NCBI RefSeq assembly: GCF_002335805.1
Contig: NZ_NISU01000001.1
Span: 2,612,079 to 2,676,078 of the forward strand
DNA from: Bacillus sp. FJAT-45350
GTDB lineage: Bacteria; Bacillota; Bacilli; Bacillales; NISU01
DNA length: 64,000 bases
Direction of reading: 5' to 3'
A program made the position numbers and the translations under genes. Below are positions 17,247 through 26,787 of the stretch, one piece after another (the first letter of the stretch is position 1; each line of letters begins with the position of its first letter). Under the pieces are notes generated by a model. That model saw nothing but the letters and a program-made list of their open reading frames with translations. It did no database searches and had not been told where the DNA came from.

Positions 17247-17999
17247 TTAGTGACTGTAACACATGTATTCCAATCTCATTATTAATCAATGGTTTCATTT
17301 CCTCATCAAAATAGTTCCCTCCCATTGATAAATAACGCTCTAAAAACCATATATATCGCATACCATCTCCACCTAAGATAGCTGTACCATATAAATCTGT
17401 CTGTCCGTCACCTGTTAGATCCTTAGTAAGAAACTCAGAAATACGATCGTGTTCCTCCCAATTTTTTGGCGGGTGAAGGTCATATCCATAAAGAGCATAA
17501 TATTCATCATTATATTTTTCAAACAAATCTTTTCTATAAAAAAGTAAATGTGCGTCTCCGTCGTAAACCATTCCATACTTATGCCCATCGTATTCCATAT
17601 ACATTTCACGATAAATTGGAAGAATATCTTCTAGGTCTGATAAATTTTCTATATAGTTATCAAGTGGTAGAAGAAAATCCTTTTCGACATATTGAGGCAC
17701 TGTCCCGGGAAATAATACAAATATGTCAAATACCTGATTACTAGAATAGAGGAAATCTTCTACTCTATCAGTTATTCTATCTGAAAGAAATGTTCTAACT
17801 GAACTCCAATCTTCTCAGCAATTGCTTGTTCTTCTTGCTGAAAGAAAGAAATTGCTCCTTGAGAATCTGAAATAATTCTTATTACTGGTAACTCTTCATC
17901 TCTTTCTAGTACACTATCAATTTCTAATCTTTCATTATTGCATCCAGCTAATAGTGCTACACACAACAATACGCCTACAAACCATTTTGAATGATCCAT
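17233..17999 (-). pseudogene. Truncated, frameshifted solute-binding lipoprotein
   Basis: It begins with a lipoprotein signal (MDHSKWFVGVLLCVALLAGC) and an extended start like ABC sugar-type binding proteins. The first frame stops at 17772 (ending EHFFQIE); the next frame continues with LSDRITDRVEDFLYSSNQVF, VLFPGTVPQYVEKDFLLPLD and later DGHKYGMVYDGDAHLLFYRKD, which are extracellular solute-binding protein features. A one-base shift near 17785-17795 explains the break. The reading then stops at 17233, far short of the usual 400-450 residues, at the junction with the EAL remnant. Dead gene; no permease genes nearby. Confidence 0.78.
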
Positions 18000-18217
18000 T
18001 TAACCCCACCATTCCCCAAACATATAAAATTACAAAACGTTATTAGCATAGTGAAAATATTATATTTCTTCAAAATTATAGAAATTTATACATATTTTCA
18101 TTCTACTTCTTTACCTATCCGTTTACAATATTATTTCTTCTCAACTCATAGTTAGCCTTCATTCTGACTATCCTACATACTACATAGCTTAATCCCTATA
18201 CGGAAAGGAAGTACAAA

Positions 18218-19045
18218 ATGAATCCTGCTACAAACCCAATTAAATTTGACTTACACACACACCATGACCGTTGTGGACATGCAAGGGGAGAAATAGAGGA
18301 CTATATAAAGGCAGCAATAGATGAAGGACTACAAGTTATTGGAATTGCTGATCATTCCCCTTATTTTCATAAAAAAGAAGACCATCCTAGTCCAGGAATA
18401 ACAATGGCAAAGAGTGATTTCCCTAACTATGTAAAAGAAGTGCTTGCACTAAAAGAAAAATATAAAGAACAAATTCAAGTATTACTTGGAATTGAATGTG
18501 ATTTCTTTGAAGGAAATATGGGTGCTTATCAAAATCAATTAAATAACTACCCATTCGACTACATAATTGGCTCAGTTCATTTCGTCGACGATATTAGCAT
18601 TTTCAAAAAAGGAAGGTGGGAAGGTCTTTCTAATTCAGAGAAAAAGAGAACGAAGGATACTTATTATAAAATAATTGAACAGTCTGCTCGATGCGGGATG
18701 TTTCAAGTGTTAGGGCATATTGATGCTATGAAAGGCTTCTATCCAGAATTCTCTGCGATTGAAACAGAGGTCATTGACCAAACTCTGAAAGTTATTGGAG
18801 AAAAAGGTATTGCAATAGAAATCAATACATCAGGAAAAACAAAGGATTCAGGTGGCTGGTATCCATCAGATGAAATATTAGAAAGAGCATTACATCATCA
18901 TGTTTACGTCACATTCGGTTCTGATGCCCATGATCCCTACCGAGTGGGTGACGAGTTTGAGCTTGTAAGAGATAGGTTAAAACAGATTGGCTTCACTGAA
19001 TGGGTCTATTATGTTAATAAACAACAAGTATCAGTTTCCCTATAA
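18218..19045 (+). CDS. PHP-family histidinol-phosphatase-like protein
   Basis: 275 residues. PHP-domain metal ligands are visible in order: FDLHTHHDRCGHA near the start, IADHSPYF, GIECDFFEG, YIIGSVHFVDD, VLGHIDAMK, INTSGKT and FGSDAHDPYRVGDEF. These match HisJ-type (HisK) histidinol-phosphatases, which complete histidine synthesis, but the PHP family also includes other phosphoesterases and no his genes are nearby. GGAAAGGA precedes the ATG. The 218 bp upstream (18000-18217) show no clear feature. Fairly sure of family, moderately of substrate. Confidence 0.82.
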   Translation: MNPATNPIKFDLHTHHDRCGHARGEIEDYIKAAIDEGLQVIGIADHSPYFHKKEDHPSPGITMAKSDFPNYVKEVLALKEKYKEQIQVLLGIECDFFEGNMGAYQNQLNNYPFDYIIGSVHFVDDISIFKKGRWEGLSNSEKKRTKDTYYKIIEQSARCGMFQVLGHIDAMKGFYPEFSAIETEVIDQTLKVIGEKGIAIEINTSGKTKDSGGWYPSDEILERALHHHVYVTFGSDAHDPYRVGDEFELVRDRLKQIGFTEWVYYVNKQQVSVSL

Positions 19046-19137
19046 TCAGTGTAAAAAAATACGTCATAAAAAATTAACTATCTTTTGTCTCTAAAGCCTC
19101 CCTTACGAAATATACATAAAGTAGGGAGGTTACAGTT

Positions 19138-20319
19138 ATGAGCTTACTTAAGAAAATACTCCAATTTCCAACCGAGTTAATAGATATCGCAACACACTCT
19201 TATGAGCAATATAAATATGAATCTAATGCGACATTTCATTGGAACCAACTTGAAGTCGATAAAAAGGAATTACAAAAAATAAAACAAGAAGTAGAAGTAG
19301 AAGCATCCCCTAAAGAAATTCCTACACTTTCAGAAACAGATAAAACTTTAGTCAAAGAGATAATGAAGACAACAAATAAAAAGAATCTAAACAATATAAC
19401 TCGTACAAATGCTTACCTCACATTCTTTCAGAACAATATGGAAGTACACTGGGCATTGTTAGCCCATTTAGTGTCTAGAAATGGCGGTTGGAACATGACT
19501 GATTTAAAGGGGAGCATTTTACAAGAGGTTTTCACTGAAAAAAGGAGAACAGATTATTTTCTATTCTTAGAAAGAGCTAACTTTCTTATATTCCACGATG
19601 CTTATCCACAACTACTACTATATGAAGAAAGTAAAAAAAGGAGGAAAAATCTTTTTTACCTTCTTCCTTACTTTGGTGTTTCTTCATTTATGAAGCCAAT
19701 TTGGGAACATTTTTTATATAACCAAGATTCTAAACTACTTACAATCGCCTTAATTATCAACGAACAACACTATATAGAAAAACCAGTTATTAGAAACCTC
19801 TACTTTGAATCAAATGTCATAAACACATGGCCTTTTCAAGCTCAGGAACTTTTACAATTTAATCTAGTTTTGTTTCCTTATATTTATAAAACATCAAAAA
19901 TACGTCTTGCTGGTATATCAGTGACTAACTTCACATCTATTTCTACCCGTATTAATGTAGGAAAACGGCTCTACGGAATTTTATTTGGGATTAAACCTAT
20001 CTTCCAGGATTGCCTTGCTTTTATTAATAATCATCCTCATAGCGGCTCTCGGTCAGATTATTGGCCTCATATATTTACTCCAAACAAAGGTAGCGAAACA
20101 AATAAAATTTATAGCCCACATTTAACTGAAGCCTGGAAAGATGAAGAAGCACAAGGCATCTCAACGAAAGATTGGTTTAAAAATACTGGTACATTTCATT
20201 ATTTTTCATCCGTTAAAACTCCTAGAAATTTTGATGTAACATTGAAATACGAAAAATTGATAAAACAAATGCGAGCTGCCTCTGCTGCTTATCAATTTAC
20301 TGATTCATTGAAGGGATAA
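19138..20319 (+). CDS. DUF2515 family protein (YppC-like)
   Basis: 393 residues with no signal peptide. The signature is the region around residues 95-130: NITRTNAYLTFFQNNMEVHW then LAHLVSRNGGWNMTDLKG, which I recognise from B. subtilis YppC (DUF2515). The N-terminal 75 residues are charged and variable. Function in the family is unknown. GGGAGG precedes the ATG. It is convergent with malate synthase and shares the terminator at 20332. Confidence 0.82.
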   Translation: MSLLKKILQFPTELIDIATHSYEQYKYESNATFHWNQLEVDKKELQKIKQEVEVEASPKEIPTLSETDKTLVKEIMKTTNKKNLNNITRTNAYLTFFQNNMEVHWALLAHLVSRNGGWNMTDLKGSILQEVFTEKRRTDYFLFLERANFLIFHDAYPQLLLYEESKKRRKNLFYLLPYFGVSSFMKPIWEHFLYNQDSKLLTIALIINEQHYIEKPVIRNLYFESNVINTWPFQAQELLQFNLVLFPYIYKTSKIRLAGISVTNFTSISTRINVGKRLYGILFGIKPIFQDCLAFINNHPHSGSRSDYWPHIFTPNKGSETNKIYSPHLTEAWKDEEAQGISTKDWFKNTGTFHYFSSVKTPRNFDVTLKYEKLIKQMRAASAAYQFTDSLKG

Positions 20320-20331
20320 TTGAGAAAACAT

Positions 20332-20370
20332 AAACAAGCAGCACCCTTTATTATAGGATGCTGCTTGTTT
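20332..20370. terminator. Bidirectional terminator
   Basis: Twelve-base perfect arms AAACAAGCAGCA / TGCTGCTTGTTT between the convergent DUF2515 and malate synthase genes; T-rich on the plus side (TTTTTATTAT). Confidence 0.85.
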
Positions 20371-20379
20371 TTATTATCA

Positions 20380-22554
20380 TTATTTTGCTAGAATCTTAGA
20401 TTTTGCCTCGATACGACGGCGGTGTAAAATAGGTTCAGTGTATCCACTTGGCTGTTCGCAACCTTTGAATACAAGCTCACAAGCTGCTTGGAATGCAACT
20501 GAATTATCATAGTCAACTGCCATTGGACGATATTCAGGGTCATCCTCATTTTGCTTATCGACTACTTTTGCCATACGTTTCATTGTTTCTACTACTTGCT
20601 CTTCTGTGCAAATTCCATGACGTAACCAGTTTGCCATATGCTGACTAGAAATACGTAATGTTGCACGGTCCTCCATTAATCCTACATTATTAATGTCTGG
20701 TACCTTCGAACAACCTACTCCTTGTTCTACCCAACGCACAACATAGCCAAGGATTCCTTGTGCGTTATTATCTAATTCCTGTTGAACTTCATCAGAGCTC
20801 CATTCAGGTGTTTGCGTTACTGGAATCTCAAGAATTTCATTACGTAAATCTTTAATTCCTTTTGCTAGTTCTTCTTGAACATCTGTTACGTTTACTTGAT
20901 GATAGTGAAGAGCATGTAACGCTGCCGCTGTTGGTGATGGAACCCAAGCTGTATTTGCACCAGCTTGTAATTGACCACCTTTTTGCTTCAGCATTTCTGC
21001 CATTAAGTCTGGCATTGCCCACATACCTTTTCCAATTTGGGCACGACCAGGTAATCCGCAATCTAGCCCTACATTTACATTTGATTTCTCATAGGATTGT
21101 AACCATGTAGACGTTTTCATATCACCTTTACGAATCATAGGGCCCGCTTCCATTGATGTATGCATTTCATCACCAGTACGATCAAGGAATCCAGTATTAA
21201 TGAAGACAACTCTTTCCTTTACTTCATTAATACAATTTTTTAGGTTCAATGAAGTTCTACGTTCTTCATCCATTACCCCTATTTTTAATGTGTGGCGCTC
21301 TAACCCTAGCAAATCTTCCACACGATTGAATAAAGTATTAGCAAAACCTACTTCTTCTGAACCGTGCATTTTTGGTTTAACAATGTAAACAGAACCTTTA
21401 GTTGAATTTTGATGCTTTCCGTTTCTTATTAGCTCATGTTTTGATAGTAAGCTAGTAATTACACCATCTAAAATACCCTCAGGTACTTCTTCACCATTTT
21501 GGTCTAATACTGCATTATTCGTCATTAAATGTCCTACGTTACGAACGAACATAAGAGAACGTCCCGATAGTGTCAGTTCTCCACCTGATGGAGTAGAGTA
21601 CGTGCGATCAGGGTTAAGAGCACGTGTTACTGTTTTACTTCCTTTTGCGAACGTAGCAGTTAAATCGCCTTTCATTAATCCTAGCCAATTACGATACACT
21701 TCTACCTTATCTTCAGCATCTACAGCTGCAACGGAATCTTCACAGTCCATAATTGTCGTAAGTGCTGCTTCCATCAACACATCTTTCACACCTGCAGTAT
21801 CTGTTTTTCCAATTGGGTGCTCACGATCAATTTGGATTTCAAAATGTAAGCCATTATTTTTCAATAAAATTGCTTCTGGTTCTTCAAGTTGTCCTTGGTA
21901 GCCAACAAACTTTGTATCATCTGCAAGCTTTGCCTCACCACTTTGTAGCGATACTATTAGCTGACCATTTGAAATTGTGTATTTTACTGCATCTTTATGG
22001 GAACCTGTATTTAATGGAGCCGCTTGGTCAAGAAAGTCCTTTGCATAGGAAATTACCTTTTCCCCACGAACAGGGTTATATGACGCTTGTTTTTCAGCTC
22101 CATCTTCCTCACTAATAGCATCTGTTCCATATAATGCATCATATAAACTACCCCACCTTGCATTAGCAGCATTAATTGCATAACGTGCATTATTGACTGG
22201 TACTACTAATTGCGGACCTGCTTGAGATGCAATCTCTTCATCTACCCCTTCAGTTGCAATTTCAAAATCTTCTACTTCTGTTTCAAGATATCCAATCGCC
22301 TCTAAAAAAGATTTATATTTATCGAATTCAAATTTATCCTTGTTTTCTTTATGCCATGTATCAATCGCTTTTTGTAAATTTTCACGCTTTGCTAATAATG
22401 CACTGTTTTCAGGGGCTAAATCATGAATGATTTTCTCAAAGCCCAACCAAAATTCTTCCTTAGATAGACCACTTTCAGGAAGAGCTTCTGAATTAATAAA
22501 TTCAAAGAGTTCTGTTGCAACTTGAAGATTTCCTACTTTCGTATAATTTTCCAT
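20380..22554 (-). CDS. glcB: Malate synthase G
   Basis: 724 residues, the length of the monomeric G isoform rather than the about 530-residue A form. It condenses glyoxylate with acetyl-CoA to malate. Family features include [19 protein letters not shown], the [19 protein letters not shown] segment with acidic magnesium-binding residues, [20 protein letters not shown], and [18 protein letters not shown] near the C-terminus. GGAGG precedes the ATG at 22554. It is monocistronic; no isocitrate lyase lies in the window, so it may serve glyoxylate from glycolate or purine breakdown. The upstream 196 bp hold no clear signal. Confidence 0.94.
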   Translation of the reverse strand: MENYTKVGNLQVATELFEFINSEALPESGLSKEEFWLGFEKIIHDLAPENSALLAKRENLQKAIDTWHKENKDKFEFDKYKSFLEAIGYLETEVEDFEIATEGVDEEIASQAGPQLVVPVNNARYAINAANARWGSLYDALYGTDAISEEDGAEKQASYNPVRGEKVISYAKDFLDQAAPLNTGSHKDAVKYTISNGQLIVSLQSGEAKLADDTKFVGYQGQLEEPEAILLKNNGLHFEIQIDREHPIGKTDTAGVKDVLMEAALTTIMDCEDSVAAVDAEDKVEVYRNWLGLMKGDLTATFAKGSKTVTRALNPDRTYSTPSGGELTLSGRSLMFVRNVGHLMTNNAVLDQNGEEVPEGILDGVITSLLSKHELIRNGKHQNSTKGSVYIVKPKMHGSEEVGFANTLFNRVEDLLGLERHTLKIGVMDEERRTSLNLKNCINEVKERVVFINTGFLDRTGDEMHTSMEAGPMIRKGDMKTSTWLQSYEKSNVNVGLDCGLPGRAQIGKGMWAMPDLMAEMLKQKGGQLQAGANTAWVPSPTAAALHALHYHQVNVTDVQEELAKGIKDLRNEILEIPVTQTPEWSSDEVQQELDNNAQGILGYVVRWVEQGVGCSKVPDINNVGLMEDRATLRISSQHMANWLRHGICTEEQVVETMKRMAKVVDKQNEDDPEYRPMAVDYDNSVAFQAACELVFKGCEQPSGYTEPILHRRRIEAKSKILAK

Positions 22555-22750
22555 AGTATGAATCCTCCTTCAAAATAATTAAGTATAATTCCGAATAGTT
22601 AAACTTTTCCTCGTGAACTATTATACTACAGTTAAATTAAAAATTCTTCTGTTATATTATAAAAATTAAGAATTATTTTATAAAGTTACGTAACGTATCT
22701 ACAAAAAATACCAGCCCTGCTTTATGTACAAGGAATGGTATAATACTAAT

Positions 22751-22975
22751 TTATAACTTGTATTTATTGATTCTTTCTTGAAGTACTGTGGAAAAATGTT
22801 GAAGTTTTTTTGCTAATTCTAACAATTCCTCAGTTGAACGAGTTTGTTCATTAGATGTAGCTGAAACTTCCTCAGCACTTGCTGCTGTCTCCTCGCTAAT
22901 AGATGACATATCTTCTATTGCCGTTAGCATCCCATTTTTCTTTTCAGAAATTTTTTTCTGTAATGTATTGAACAA
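22751..22975 (-). pseudogene. C-terminal remnant of a methyl-accepting chemotaxis protein
   Basis: 74 readable codons containing AIEDMSSISEETAASAEEVS and SNEQTRSTEELLELAKKLQ, the methylation-region helix and C-terminus of MCP signalling domains. There is no ribosome site and no sensor, HAMP or tip region, so it is a leftover of a larger receptor gene. Its reading starts abruptly near the terminator at 23012. Confidence 0.75.
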
Positions 22976-23011
22976 TATTGGTTGTTCTATTCATAGTATT
23001 TTATAAATATA

Positions 23012-23054
23012 AATAACCCGGCCACAGATGGAATTTCCTGTGAACAGGGTTATT
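23012..23054 (-). terminator. Terminator of the aromatic catabolism/TRAP unit
   Basis: Arms AATAACCC / GGGTTATT with an inner CACAG/CTGTG stem, 75 bp after the dctM stop. On the minus strand it is followed by TATATTTATAAA. Confidence 0.7.
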
Positions 23055-23128
23055 TAATTTCTAACAAACTTATTGTTTTAATGTTCACTCTCTATTAAGT
23101 TACAAGTGGGATTCTTTAAAAACAGTTT

Positions 23129-24409
23129 TTAAAATCCTAGTAACCTAGGAATCCATAAGACTGCATCTTCCCAATACGTTATTACAAATAAAACAAAAAT
23201 TCCCATTAGTAAAAATGGTAGTATTGCTTTAACTAATCGCTCAAATCTAACTTCAGCAATTGAGGAAACAATAAATAGACCTGTACCTACTGGTGGAGTC
23301 AGTAAACCAATAGTTAAATTTATACAAATAATAACACCAAAATGTATAGGGTCAATTTGAAAAGCAATAACTAAAGGCATTAATACAGGAATTAAGATGA
23401 TAAGTGCTGCAATACCATCTAAAACTGCCCCAAGAACTAGTAACATAATATTTACTAATAAAAGAAAAACAATTGGATTTTCTGAAAGGGAAAGCATTCC
23501 ATTTGCTATTAGTTGAGGAATTTGCTCAAATGCAATCATCCATCCAAAAATATTAGCCATAGCAATTAAAAAGGTAACTGTAGCGGTACTAATAACTGTA
23601 TTAATTAATATGGAAGGAGCTTTTTTAACTTTTAATTCTCGGTACCAAAATGCTCCTACTAAATAAGCAACCAAACATGCTACAGCAGCAGATTCAGTTG
23701 CTGTAAAAATCCCACTTAGTATACCAAATATAATAATAAAAGGTACAAGAAGTGCTGGTAGTACATTTAGTGTAGCTTTGAGCATTTCTTTTCCAGTTGA
23801 ACGCTCACTTTTTGGAAAGTTATATTTATAACCTAAATAAGCTATTAGTGAGATAAATCCAATTCCATACATAATACCAGGAACTATCCCTGCCATAAAT
23901 AGCCCACCAATTGATGTACCAGATAATGTCCCATAAATAATGAATATCATACTTGGAGGAATGATAGGGGCTACGATTGAAGATGAGAGTGTTAACGCAG
24001 CGGAAAACTCTCTTTTATACCCTTCGCGTTCCATTTCAGGTACCATAATTTTACTCATCATTGCAGCCTGTGCATTAGCAGAACCTAAAATTGAGGCCAA
24101 AAACATATTAGAAACAATTGTTACATATGCTAAACCTCCACGAACATGACCAATCATTACCTTTGAAAATTTAACAAGACGAGTGGTAATCCCACCACCA
24201 TTCATCAATTCTCCCGCTAACATAAATAAAGGGATCGCTAGGAGACCAAAGTTTTCCAAACCTGAAAATAATCTCATTGGCATTGATTCAAGCAGTGCTG
24301 GATTACCGACAAATAGGAAATAAAGAACTGTTGTCATCCCAAGTACTAGAGAAATAGGTATACCCATTAATAGAAATACAAAAAATAAAATAATAACCAA
24401 TGCTGTCAT
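23129..24409 (-). CDS. dctM: TRAP transporter large permease (DctM)
   Basis: 426 residues and about twelve hydrophobic segments, the ion-coupled transport channel of a TRAP importer. Family motifs include PLFMLAGELMNGGGITTRLV, SANAQAAMMSKIMVPEM, and LTPPVGTGLFIVSSIAEV near the C-terminus. Its ATG overlaps the dctQ stop by 4 bases (ATGA), so the two are translationally coupled. It is the last gene of the catabolic unit, before the terminator at 23012. The substrate is inferred from the neighbours: probably anthranilate or a related aromatic acid. Confidence 0.92.
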   Translation of the reverse strand: MTALVIILFFVFLLMGIPISLVLGMTTVLYFLFVGNPALLESMPMRLFSGLENFGLLAIPLFMLAGELMNGGGITTRLVKFSKVMIGHVRGGLAYVTIVSNMFLASILGSANAQAAMMSKIMVPEMEREGYKREFSAALTLSSSIVAPIIPPSMIFIIYGTLSGTSIGGLFMAGIVPGIMYGIGFISLIAYLGYKYNFPKSERSTGKEMLKATLNVLPALLVPFIIIFGILSGIFTATESAAVACLVAYLVGAFWYRELKVKKAPSILINTVISTATVTFLIAMANIFGWMIAFEQIPQLIANGMLSLSENPIVFLLLVNIMLLVLGAVLDGIAALIILIPVLMPLVIAFQIDPIHFGVIICINLTIGLLTPPVGTGLFIVSSIAEVRFERLVKAILPFLLMGIFVLFVITYWEDAVLWIPRLLGF

Positions 24410-24885
24410 TCCTGCTCCCCCTTTCTAATTATGTCTAAGAGATTTGAAATGATATGAATCGAAGCAAAAGTTAGTCCAAGAGGTACAGCACTAAAGGGGA
24501 TCCACATCGGTATTTGAGTTGCTGTTGACTTTTGAAAACTGACTCCTGGAGAAAAAATCCAAGTATAGCTATAATAAAGCACCAAAAATAGAAAAGTAAG
24601 CATCAAAACATGTCCGAAAACAAGGATTATTCTTTTTATTTTTTCTGGTACATACTCTATAAGAATAGTAACAGAAGCTTGGGACTTATATTTAAGTCCC
24701 AAGCTACCTCCAATAAAAGTAATCCAAATTAATAGAAATATAGATACTTCCCCTGCCCAGGATAAGGGGGAATTGAGGAAGTACCTAAAGACAACAGCCA
24801 TACTTACAATAGCAGCCATAGAAAACATCAGTACAATAGCTAGGGTCTTTTCTATTTTTGATATCCCATTACTCAACGTTTTCAT
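24406..24885 (-). CDS. dctQ: TRAP transporter small permease (DctQ)
   Basis: 159 residues with four hydrophobic segments and the family landmarks SPLSWAGEVSIFLLIWITFIGG and the WIPFSAVPLGL ending. It pairs with DctM to form the membrane part of the transporter. GGGGGG precedes the ATG, 25 bp after dctP ends. Confidence 0.9.
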   Translation of the reverse strand: MKTLSNGISKIEKTLAIVLMFSMAAIVSMAVVFRYFLNSPLSWAGEVSIFLLIWITFIGGSLGLKYKSQASVTILIEYVPEKIKRIILVFGHVLMLTFLFLVLYYSYTWIFSPGVSFQKSTATQIPMWIPFSAVPLGLTFASIHIISNLLDIIRKGEQE

Positions 24886-24910
24886 ATAGATGTCCCCCCT
24901 TTAGATTTTT

Positions 24911-25966
24911 CTAATTTCTAAATGTGTCAATAAATTCTTGAATAAGTGGATCTGTTGGTCCATACTTTTCATCAAATTCTTTAATTTGCTCTTCAAAGAC
25001 TTCAGAACCTAACTCATAAATTGTCATACCTTCTCCACGTAGAATCTCCTTAAATTCTTCTTCTTGAGCTGCCCTTGTAGTTACAGCATAGTCGGCAGCA
25101 GCTTTCATAGCATCACGAATAATTTGTTGGTCTTCAGCAGACATTCCTTCAAATGTTGCTTTGTTTACCATTGCAACAGACGGCCAAACCATATGATTGG
25201 TAACAGCACCATATTGAACAACTTCAAAATAGTTATTTGTGATAGTCGCATCTAAGTCCATATCCATACCGTCAATAACACCTGTTTGGACAGCCGCATA
25301 TACTTCAGGAAGAGGAAGTCCTTCCGTTCCAGCCCCAGCTGAACGATAGAAATCCTGCATTGGAGGACTTGGAGTTACACGAAGTTGAAGACCATTCATA
25401 TCAGAAGGTGTTAATACTTCTTTATCTTTAAAGAGCATTACTCTTTGACCTGCGAACAAATAATCTAACCCAACCAAACCTTGGTCGTCTAGAGTACCTA
25501 AAATTTTCTTAGCAACATCTGACTCCCTAGCTTCATGAGCTGATACTAAATCTTCAAATGCATAAGGTGTAAACCATGCTGCAAAAGAGGGTGAGCGAGA
25601 ACTCATATATGCAGCTGTAATTAAACCAAAATCTACAGTTCCAGATTGAATTTGCTGTACCATATCCCCCTCTGTCCCTAATTGGCTAGCTGGATAAATT
25701 TCTAAATCCATACGACCATTTGAGCGCTCATTTAATTCTTCACCAAACCTCTCTGCAGCTAAATGCCACATATGAGAAGTAGGTGTAATATGAGCTAACT
25801 TAAAAGAGTACTCTTCTCCCTCTGATACCTCTGTTACATTTGTTGTATCTGAGTCTGAAGATGGTTCTGGTGATGAACTCTGTTCAGCACCACCACCACA
25901 GGCCGCTGCAAAAAGTACCATCGCAGAAGCAGCTACAATTGAAGCCATTCGTTTAAACTTTTTCAT
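24911..25966 (-). CDS. dctP: TRAP transporter solute-binding lipoprotein (DctP)
   Basis: 351 residues. A lipoprotein signal ends at Cys-23 (VLFAAAC), followed by a Ser-rich linker. The mature part follows the DctP fold: FKLAHITPTSHMWHLAAERF at the start, LYPASQLGTEGDMVQQIQSG, and MNGLQLRVTPSPPMQDFYRS, where the Arg of LRV normally binds the ligand carboxylate. GAVQ-type region LPLPEVYAAVQTGVIDGMD is conserved. Being in one unit with 3-hydroxyanthranilate degradation, it is likely to capture anthranilate or another aromatic carboxylate outside the membrane. The ligand is inference. Confidence 0.92.
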   Translation of the reverse strand: MKKFKRMASIVAASAMVLFAAACGGGAEQSSSPEPSSDSDTTNVTEVSEGEEYSFKLAHITPTSHMWHLAAERFGEELNERSNGRMDLEIYPASQLGTEGDMVQQIQSGTVDFGLITAAYMSSRSPSFAAWFTPYAFEDLVSAHEARESDVAKKILGTLDDQGLVGLDYLFAGQRVMLFKDKEVLTPSDMNGLQLRVTPSPPMQDFYRSAGAGTEGLPLPEVYAAVQTGVIDGMDMDLDATITNNYFEVVQYGAVTNHMVWPSVAMVNKATFEGMSAEDQQIIRDAMKAAADYAVTTRAAQEEEFKEILRGEGMTIYELGSEVFEEQIKEFDEKYGPTDPLIQEFIDTFRN

Positions 25967-26018
25967 TTCTAAACCCCCTGTTTTTATTTGTACTAAAATT
26001 CAGAAAATTAATAATAGC

Positions 26019-26549
26019 TTAATAGACTGGCCAACCTAATAATGTAAATGCTTTTTTATATTTACCGAGAGAAACTAACTCCCTTATCCTAGTTGAAGAA
26101 ATCATTTCACCATTTGAACAACATACCGGTTCTATCACTTTCACTTTAAAGTAACTTGATAACAGATTTACATTGCCTTCTCGGTTTTGACCAAAATGAA
26201 AATCTTTACCAACTAGAATTTCTACTGGATTTAGAAGGGCTATCTCCCTTATAAATTCTGAAGCACTTCGTGTTAGGTATTCATCATTAAAAGGAGCAAT
26301 AACTGTATGGTCTACTTCAAGAAGACTTAATCTACGTAATTTTTCTTTAATTGGAGACAAGATTTGCTTTCCCTGAAAATACGCACGTGGAGGAGGATCA
26401 AATGTATAGACAGTGCTTGAAACGTTATACAACTTACTTCGCTGTACTGCTTCACGTATGACTATTTGGTGTCCACGATGGACACCATCAAATGCACCAA
26501 TAGCTAATACTGTACCTGTTAATTTAGGAGTTTCATAATGTGTTTTCAT
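26019..26549 (-). CDS. Stand-alone FMN adenylyltransferase (FAD synthetase) domain
   Basis: 176 residues that match only the N-terminal half of RibF. Nucleotidyl-transferase motifs are GAFDGVHRGHQ (residues 18-28), VGKDFHFGQNREGN and ISSTRIRELVSLG. The C-terminal riboflavin kinase domain, normally about 120 residues, is missing, and the stop is not at a broken site. The expected reaction is FMN plus ATP to FAD. It stands between the tautomerase and dctP genes in the catabolic unit. The Geobacillus anthranilate 3-monooxygenase system is described as including a riboflavin kinase/FMN adenylyltransferase, so this gene probably supplies FAD for the HpaB-type oxygenase. Domain call firm, partnership inferred. 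Confidence 0.87.
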   Translation of the reverse strand: MKTHYETPKLTGTVLAIGAFDGVHRGHQIVIREAVQRSKLYNVSSTVYTFDPPPRAYFQGKQILSPIKEKLRRLSLLEVDHTVIAPFNDEYLTRSASEFIREIALLNPVEILVGKDFHFGQNREGNVNLLSSYFKVKVIEPVCCSNGEMISSTRIRELVSLGKYKKAFTLLGWPVY

Positions 26550-26565
26550 AACTGATCCTCCACTA

Positions 26566-26772
26566 TTAAGAAAGAGATGCTCGATTATCTTCTTCTGATT
26601 TTGTTACTCCAGCAGTTGCCCAATTGTCTTTTGGAATTTCTATAAGTAGAACTTTTATCTTTTCAGGATTCGCCCCTAAACTACGATTAATCGCACCTGT
26701 AACTTCTTGAATGAGTTCTTGCTTTTGCTCACGACTTCTTCCTTCAAGAATGTGAATTTTTGCAATCGGCAT
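26566..26772 (-). CDS. 4-oxalocrotonate tautomerase
   Basis: 68 residues, beginning M-PIAKIHILEGRSREQKQEL. After Met removal the catalytic Pro-1 is exposed, and the early Arg of EGRS lies at about the position of Arg-11. The length is that of XylH/DmpI-type tautomerases. It interconverts 2-hydroxymuconate and 4-oxalocrotonate (2-oxohex-3-enedioate) in meta-cleavage pathways. GGAG precedes the ATG; the gene is 15 bp after its neighbour, the decarboxylase. Confidence 0.88.
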   Translation of the reverse strand: MPIAKIHILEGRSREQKQELIQEVTGAINRSLGANPEKIKVLLIEIPKDNWATAGVTKSEEDNRASLS

Positions 26773-26787
26773 AGTCTCTCCTCTTTT

